From NCBI GenBank assembly GCA_028288985.1, contig JAQGHE010000031.1, positions 1-13,493 of the forward strand: 13,493 nt of DNA, written 5' to 3'. Below the pieces are notes generated by a model. That model did not search any database, was not told the DNA's origin, and was given only the letters and a program-made list of their open reading frames with translations. The DNA comes from Candidatus Saccharimonadota bacterium. GTDB lineage: Bacteria; Patescibacteriota; Saccharimonadia; Saccharimonadales; UBA10212. Positions 7,156-13,493 of the stretch are shown in pieces; the stretch's first letter is position 1; every line of letters starts with the position of its first letter. A program made the position numbers and the translations under genes.

Positions 7156-7569
7156 ATGCTGAGAAAAAAGAACGATACCCGTAAGAAATTAGCTTTCGGA
7201 GCCGTAGTTGGCGGAGTGGCAGGCTATGTCGCCGGAATTTTAACCGCGCCCAAGCCCGGCAAACAGACCCGCAAGGATTTTGTTAACAAAGCCGGCGAAG
7301 TAAAAGATGAAGCCGAAGAGCAATTGGAAAGTACGATCGGTGAATTGAATGCGGCGCTAAAGACGGCCAAAAGTAAATCCCTGGCACTTAACGCCAAAGC
7401 CCGCGCCGAGTTTGATGAAACAGTAGTGAAAGCCCGCGATGCCCAGAATAAGGCCAGCCAGGTCTTAAAGGCGGTACAAGCCGGCGAGGCAGACAACCCC
7501 GAATTAAATAAAGCCGTCAAACAAGGCCGACAGGCTCTGAACAACCTCGGCAAATACTTCAAATCTTAA
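7156..7569 (+). CDS. YtxH domain-containing protein
   Basis: The 137-residue protein opens with a basic segment, then a small-residue, glycine-rich membrane helix (about residues 12-29: FGAVVGGVAGYVAGILTAP) leading into APKPGKQTRKDF, the hallmark of the YtxH family. Residues 45-135 form a long charged, alanine-rich helical or coiled-coil tail (EAEEQLESTIGELNAALKTA and beyond). No catalytic motif is present; the protein is probably an inner-membrane-anchored structural or stress-related factor. AAAGGA at 7143-7148, 7 bases before the ATG, is a good ribosome binding site. Only 3 bases separate it from the preceding DUF948-like gene, and a hairpin terminator follows at 7594-7620. Confidence 0.88.
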   Translation: MLRKKNDTRKKLAFGAVVGGVAGYVAGILTAPKPGKQTRKDFVNKAGEVKDEAEEQLESTIGELNAALKTAKSKSLALNAKARAEFDETVVKARDAQNKASQVLKAVQAGEADNPELNKAVKQGRQALNNLGKYFKS

Positions 7570-7593
7570 ACCTAAACACATCGTTGTTAAAAT

Positions 7594-7620
7594 AAGAGTC
7601 GCGCAAAAGGCGCGGCTCTT
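7594..7620 (+). terminator. Hairpin terminator after the ytxH-like gene
   Basis: An 11-bp stem (AAGAGTCGCGC with GCGCGGCTCTT, one G-U pair) encloses the 5-base loop AAAAG. It lies 24 bases after the stop and runs into TATATAAT rather than a full T-run. It probably ends the gat-galU-ytxH transcript. Its end abuts the -10 box at 7623. Confidence 0.7.
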
Positions 7621-7622
7621 TA

Positions 7623-7628
7623 TATAAT
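7623..7628 (+). promoter_or_regulatory. Probable -10 box of the dnaE unit
   Basis: A consensus TATAAT lies directly behind the terminator hairpin. RNA would start near 7635, about 90 bases before the probable dnaE ATG and next to an ATG at 7637. The -35 region would fall inside the terminator stem and has no consensus match. Confidence 0.5.
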
Positions 7629-7657
7629 AGATGTAAATGACGACAAGAGGGTATAGA

Positions 7658-7708
7658 ATGCAAAAGCCGAGTTTTTTAGTTGGCATTAGTGCAAGGCGGG
7701 CAGAGTGA
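7658..7708 (+). CDS. Possible upstream ORF (16 codons) before dnaE
   Basis: ATG 7658 is preceded by the best ribosome binding site of this region, AAGAGGG at 7645-7651 with 6 bases spacing. It opens a frame for the peptide MQKPSFLVGISARRAE, which ends with TGA at 7706-7708, 16 bases before the likely dnaE ATG. An in-frame ATG at 7637, at the expected RNA start, would add seven residues. The frame differs from dnaE. It may be a leader peptide that couples or tunes dnaE translation. A single-base assembly error hiding a longer DnaE N-terminus is the main alternative. Confidence 0.35.
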   Translation: MQKPSFLVGISARRAE

Positions 7709-7724
7709 AAGCGCAGCGAGTCGT

Positions 7725-11390
<3,666 letters not shown>

Positions 11391-11399
11391 AAGTCTCGC

Positions 11400-12356
11400 C
11401 TACTGGATGAGGCCGGCAGTACGAGACAGAGCGAAGAATGCGAGGCCTAGGAGAATTAAGCCGACGTCCATCAGGGGATGGCTTATTATGAATGATTCAC
11501 CCTGGACGATAACTCGGCGCAGCATAAAAAGATGGCGACCGATCCATATTCCTACGACTACCATCAGTGCGCACAGTGTCACAGTAGTCGCCTGTCCGGA
11601 AATAGGAGTGCGGGCAAAGGCCAGTTGTGCCCGGGTAGTAGCGGCCGCTCCGCTAGGCAGGCCTGAGGATGTATTGCTATTACCGGAGGTGCCGGCCCCG
11701 GCGCCTACCAGCCGGTTGTTTGAAGCGTCACTTATGCCGACTGGCTCCCCATAAAAGGCTACGATGATGGTCATAGGGCCACCGCCAGCGGAGGTGTAGT
11801 TGGGATTGTTAGCGTACCCAAAGCCCACCTGTGTATAGGCGGTGTCCAGCATATTATTGCGATGCTCGGTGCTGGCCATCCAGCCGTTGATGGTAGCCTG
11901 TGGATCGGCAAAGCCGGTTGCCAGATTCTCGCCGAGCTTCTGGTAGTTGTAACCTTGGGCGGAGGCAAAGGCCCAGGGTGGATTGCCGGCAGGAGTCTGG
12001 TGGCTCCAGTAGTTGTGTGCGGCCATATCATCGGCCTTGGCCTGCGCGGCGCGCGAAAGCAGATCGTTTATAAATAGCGGCTTAATGTTGTTGGCCTGGC
12101 GAGCGGAATTAGTCTGAAGTAAAAGATTCTGTCGGTCCATACTGGTGGCATATCCCAAAACTTTGCTGGTCGGGTGCCGGAGCATGGTTGCCAATACGCC
12201 GTTATGAGAGGTAAATACCAGTAAAAAACCGGCCAGCAAAATGATAGGAATATAAGGCCAATAAACACTGGCGAACTTTTTGTCGCTCAGACCCTTGGGC
12301 TTATGCTTATGGCTGGTTTTTGTATGGTGCGCGTGACTTTTTATTTTAGCAGTCAT
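11400..12356 (-). CDS. Membrane-bound CAP/SCP-domain protein
   Basis: The 318-residue protein has a histidine- and lysine-rich cytoplasmic start (HAHHTKTSHKHKPK, residues 8-21), a membrane helix at 33-50, and an extracytoplasmic CAP (SCP/PR-1) domain at about 75-205. The CAP cavity residues are present: His119 in NYWSH, Glu143 in LGENL and His165 in STEHRNNML. A Gly/Ser/Asn/Thr-rich linker (about 215-245) leads to two further helices, near 258-277 and 295-312. The CAP domain thus sits on a loop outside the cell between membrane anchors. Bacterial CAP proteins are linked to cell-surface or sterol/lipid binding and sometimes proteolysis, but their roles are mostly unknown. It follows the SpoU gene by 15 bases with AGG as a modest ribosome binding site, and it converges on dnaE with 9 bases between stops. 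Confidence 0.92.
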   Translation of the reverse strand: MTAKIKSHAHHTKTSHKHKPKGLSDKKFASVYWPYIPIILLAGFLLVFTSHNGVLATMLRHPTSKVLGYATSMDRQNLLLQTNSARQANNIKPLFINDLLSRAAQAKADDMAAHNYWSHQTPAGNPPWAFASAQGYNYQKLGENLATGFADPQATINGWMASTEHRNNMLDTAYTQVGFGYANNPNYTSAGGGPMTIIVAFYGEPVGISDASNNRLVGAGAGTSGNSNTSSGLPSGAAATTRAQLAFARTPISGQATTVTLCALMVVVGIWIGRHLFMLRRVIVQGESFIISHPLMDVGLILLGLAFFALSRTAGLIQ

Positions 12357-12371
12357 CTGCGCCTATTTTAC

Positions 12372-12893
12372 TTATGTTTTTCGCGGCTGTCCACCTTGAA
12401 GACGGAGGTGGTGCATGGCTATGGCGGCAGCCACAGATACGTTAAGCGATTCCTTTTTGCCCATCATCGGTATTTCCAGTACTAAGGACACCTTATCCAG
12501 CACCTCTTTCTCGATCCCTTCTACTTCCCGGCCAACAATTAAAGCGATATCGGAGGCTGCGCTGTAATCTGTTAGCGGCACCGAACTTCTGGTTTGCTCC
12601 AGGGCGGCGATAATGTAGCCTTTATCCACCAGTTCGCTGAGCACCTCAGCTATATTTTCTCTGTAAGCCCAATTTACGCTCATCTCTGCCCCAAGGGCGG
12701 TCTTAGCTATCTGCTTATTAAGCTTAGCGGCCAAGTGGGGCAGTCTTTTATCCTCGTCCGAGGTGGGAAACGGCGTGTAACCGGTTAAATAGACCGCGTC
12801 AATTCCGAAGGCGTCGGCACTTCTTAGAATACTGCCAACGTTATGGCAGGAACGGACGTTATGGACAATTAATACTATTTTTTGGATAGGCAC
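12372..12893 (-). CDS. SpoU/TrmH-family RNA 2'-O-methyltransferase
   Basis: This 173-residue SPOUT-class enzyme transfers a methyl group from S-adenosylmethionine to a ribose 2'-hydroxyl in tRNA or rRNA. All three knot motifs are visible: HNVRSCHNVGSILRSADAFG at residues 11-30 with Asn18 and Arg24, IALIVGREVEGI, and LEIPMMGKKESLNVSVAAAI. It is short, with only the catalytic knot domain and no L30e-like RNA-binding domain, so its substrate cannot be named; TrmL- or TrmH-like roles are possible. The only plausible start is GTG 12893, directly before the first beta strand. No Shine-Dalgarno sequence precedes it, and a TATATT box lies 9 bases upstream, suggesting near-leaderless translation. It is upstream of the CAP-domain gene and divergent from the pilB-like gene. 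Confidence 0.93.
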   Translation of the reverse strand: MPIQKIVLIVHNVRSCHNVGSILRSADAFGIDAVYLTGYTPFPTSDEDKRLPHLAAKLNKQIAKTALGAEMSVNWAYRENIAEVLSELVDKGYIIAALEQTRSSVPLTDYSAASDIALIVGREVEGIEKEVLDKVSLVLEIPMMGKKESLNVSVAAAIAMHHLRLQGGQPRKT

Positions 12894-12902
12894 TGTTAGT
12901 TA

Positions 12903-12908
12903 AATATA
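12903..12908 (-). promoter_or_regulatory. -10 box of the spoU-CAP unit
   Basis: On the minus strand TATATT ends 9 bases before the GTG start at 12893. RNA would begin about 3 bases before the start codon. No clear -35 box is seen. Confidence 0.45.
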
Positions 12909-12924
12909 CCGCAGAGGGCGGTCG

Positions 12925-12948
12925 TATAGATAAAGCTTATGCTCTATA
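12925..12948. promoter_or_regulatory. Palindrome in the divergent spoU/pilB promoter region
   Basis: TATAGA (12925-12930) and TCTATA (12943-12948) form an inverted repeat with a 12-base spacer that contains the near-palindrome ATAAAGCTTAT. The right arm overlaps the TATACT box proposed for the pilB-like gene, so a bound protein could block that promoter. No regulator is identified. Confidence 0.35.
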
Positions 12949-12950
12949 CT
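12945..12950 (+). promoter_or_regulatory. Possible -10 box of the pilB-like gene
   Basis: TATACT lies 13 bases before the ATG at 12964. RNA would start about 6 bases after the box, giving a leader of about 7 bases with only a weak purine stretch (GTAGAAG) ahead of the start codon. Confidence 0.4.
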
Positions 12951-12963
12951 AAAGTAGAAGATT

Positions 12964-13493
12964 ATGGATCCAGCGCGTCAAAACGAAGAACAGGCTACGC
13001 AGCACCGAGCGGCGGTTCTTAAGTTTGCTTATACCGACACTACGACCATCCAAAAGCAGCTTTATAAAGACATCTTGAGTGTTCCGGAACTTTATCAGTT
13101 GAAAGTTGTACCGCTGGTGGCCGATGAGCACTACATACAGTTTGGTATAACCACGACCACTTCCCAGCAAACTCTCAACGCCCTCCATAGCCGTTTTACA
13201 GATCAAAGAATTTCCTTTTCGATAATCTCCGAAACGGGCATGAGCGAATACATGAAGCTCTATGATCCCCCTAAGAAAGTAGAATACGGCGATATATCGA
13301 TAACCGAAGCTGGCAGCGAAGCGGATAAAAGAACACATGATGTCAGCGCGACTTTAGATAGCGTGCGCCCGGACGACATGCTGGCCTATCTGGTACAGCA
13401 AGCCTACCAATTGAAGGCCAGTGACATTCACCTGGAAAATCAGAGAGAAAATATCCGGGTGCGCTTTCGTGTTGATGGAGTATTACACCCCGT
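12964..13493 (+). CDS. Type IV pilus/type II secretion ATPase, 3' end missing
   Basis: The open frame from ATG 12964 runs off the right edge with 176 codons visible and no stop. The segment LVQQAYQLKASDIHLENQRENIRVRFRVDGVLHPV is the typical start of the GspE/PilB secretion ATPase domain (ASDIHLE followed by RxRxDGVL). The preceding 140 residues resemble the mobile N-terminal domain of these proteins, with the usual low similarity. The Walker A/B motifs and any zinc-binding insert would be beyond the window. Such ATPases drive pilus extension from the cytoplasmic side; PilB is more likely than GspE if this is a Patescibacterium, where type IV pili are common. A retraction ATPase (PilT) is less likely because PilT lacks this long N-terminal part. 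The gene is divergent from spoU. Confidence 0.9.
   Translation, partial: MDPARQNEEQATQHRAAVLKFAYTDTTTIQKQLYKDILSVPELYQLKVVPLVADEHYIQFGITTTTSQQTLNALHSRFTDQRISFSIISETGMSEYMKLYDPPKKVEYGDISITEAGSEADKRTHDVSATLDSVRPDDMLAYLVQQAYQLKASDIHLENQRENIRVRFRVDGVLHP

Noticed and set aside
7672..7678. T TTT TTA slippery heptamer in the frame of the upstream ORF, suggesting -1 frameshifting into dnaE
   Set aside because: A -1 shift leads to a TAG at 7687; the dnaE frame would need a +1 shift, so the site does not join the two frames.
7680..7724. TTG at 7680 as the dnaE start
   Set aside because: It has no ribosome binding site and adds 15 unremarkable residues. ATG 7725 is preferred, though the choice is not secure.
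12949..13338. A 129-codon minus-strand frame
   Set aside because: It is antisense to the pilus ATPase N-terminus, which has a clear family match.

Overview
The window looks like chromosomal DNA of a small-genome bacterium of the Patescibacteria/CPR type, most likely Saccharibacteria-like. That assignment is an inference. It rests on the gene set (GatCAB, a type IV pilus ATPase, several small one-helix membrane proteins of unknown function), the tight packing, and start codons lying within about 15 bases of -10 boxes. TGA acts as a normal stop (gatA and the dnaE upstream ORF end in it), so the code appears standard. There is no rRNA, tRNA, CRISPR array or recognisable insertion sequence.

Layout, left to right. 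(1) The 3' part of uvrB, cut by the left edge, ends at 1670. (2) A GC-rich orphan gene on the minus strand (1740-2204) converges on uvrB across a 12-bp hairpin and is flanked by a 14-bp exact inverted repeat. (3) A divergent intergenic region carries nested inverted repeats and two TATAAT boxes. (4) A tightly coupled plus-strand operon follows: gatC, gatA, a membrane-anchored protein with an HEPN-type motif, gatB, then galU. (5) Next come two small membrane/coiled-coil genes resembling the Bacillus ytxG-ytxH pair, possibly with their own leaderless promoter, closed by a hairpin terminator. (6) dnaE, the replicative DNA polymerase III alpha subunit, has an intact PHP metal site and is preceded by a short upstream ORF and a hairpin over the likely start codon. 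(7) On the minus strand lie a SpoU-family RNA 2'-O-methyltransferase and a membrane-bound CAP/SCP-domain protein, probably one transcription unit, converging on dnaE with only 9 bases between stops. (8) A pilB/gspE-type ATPase starts divergently and runs off the right edge.

Functionally, this is a core-information block (repair, indirect aminoacylation, replication, RNA modification) mixed with cell-surface genes (UDP-glucose synthesis, CAP protein, pilus ATPase). The parts least explained by known biology are the HEPN-like gene embedded in the GatCAB operon, the orphan gene between inverted repeats, and the recurrent placement of -10 boxes almost on top of start codons.
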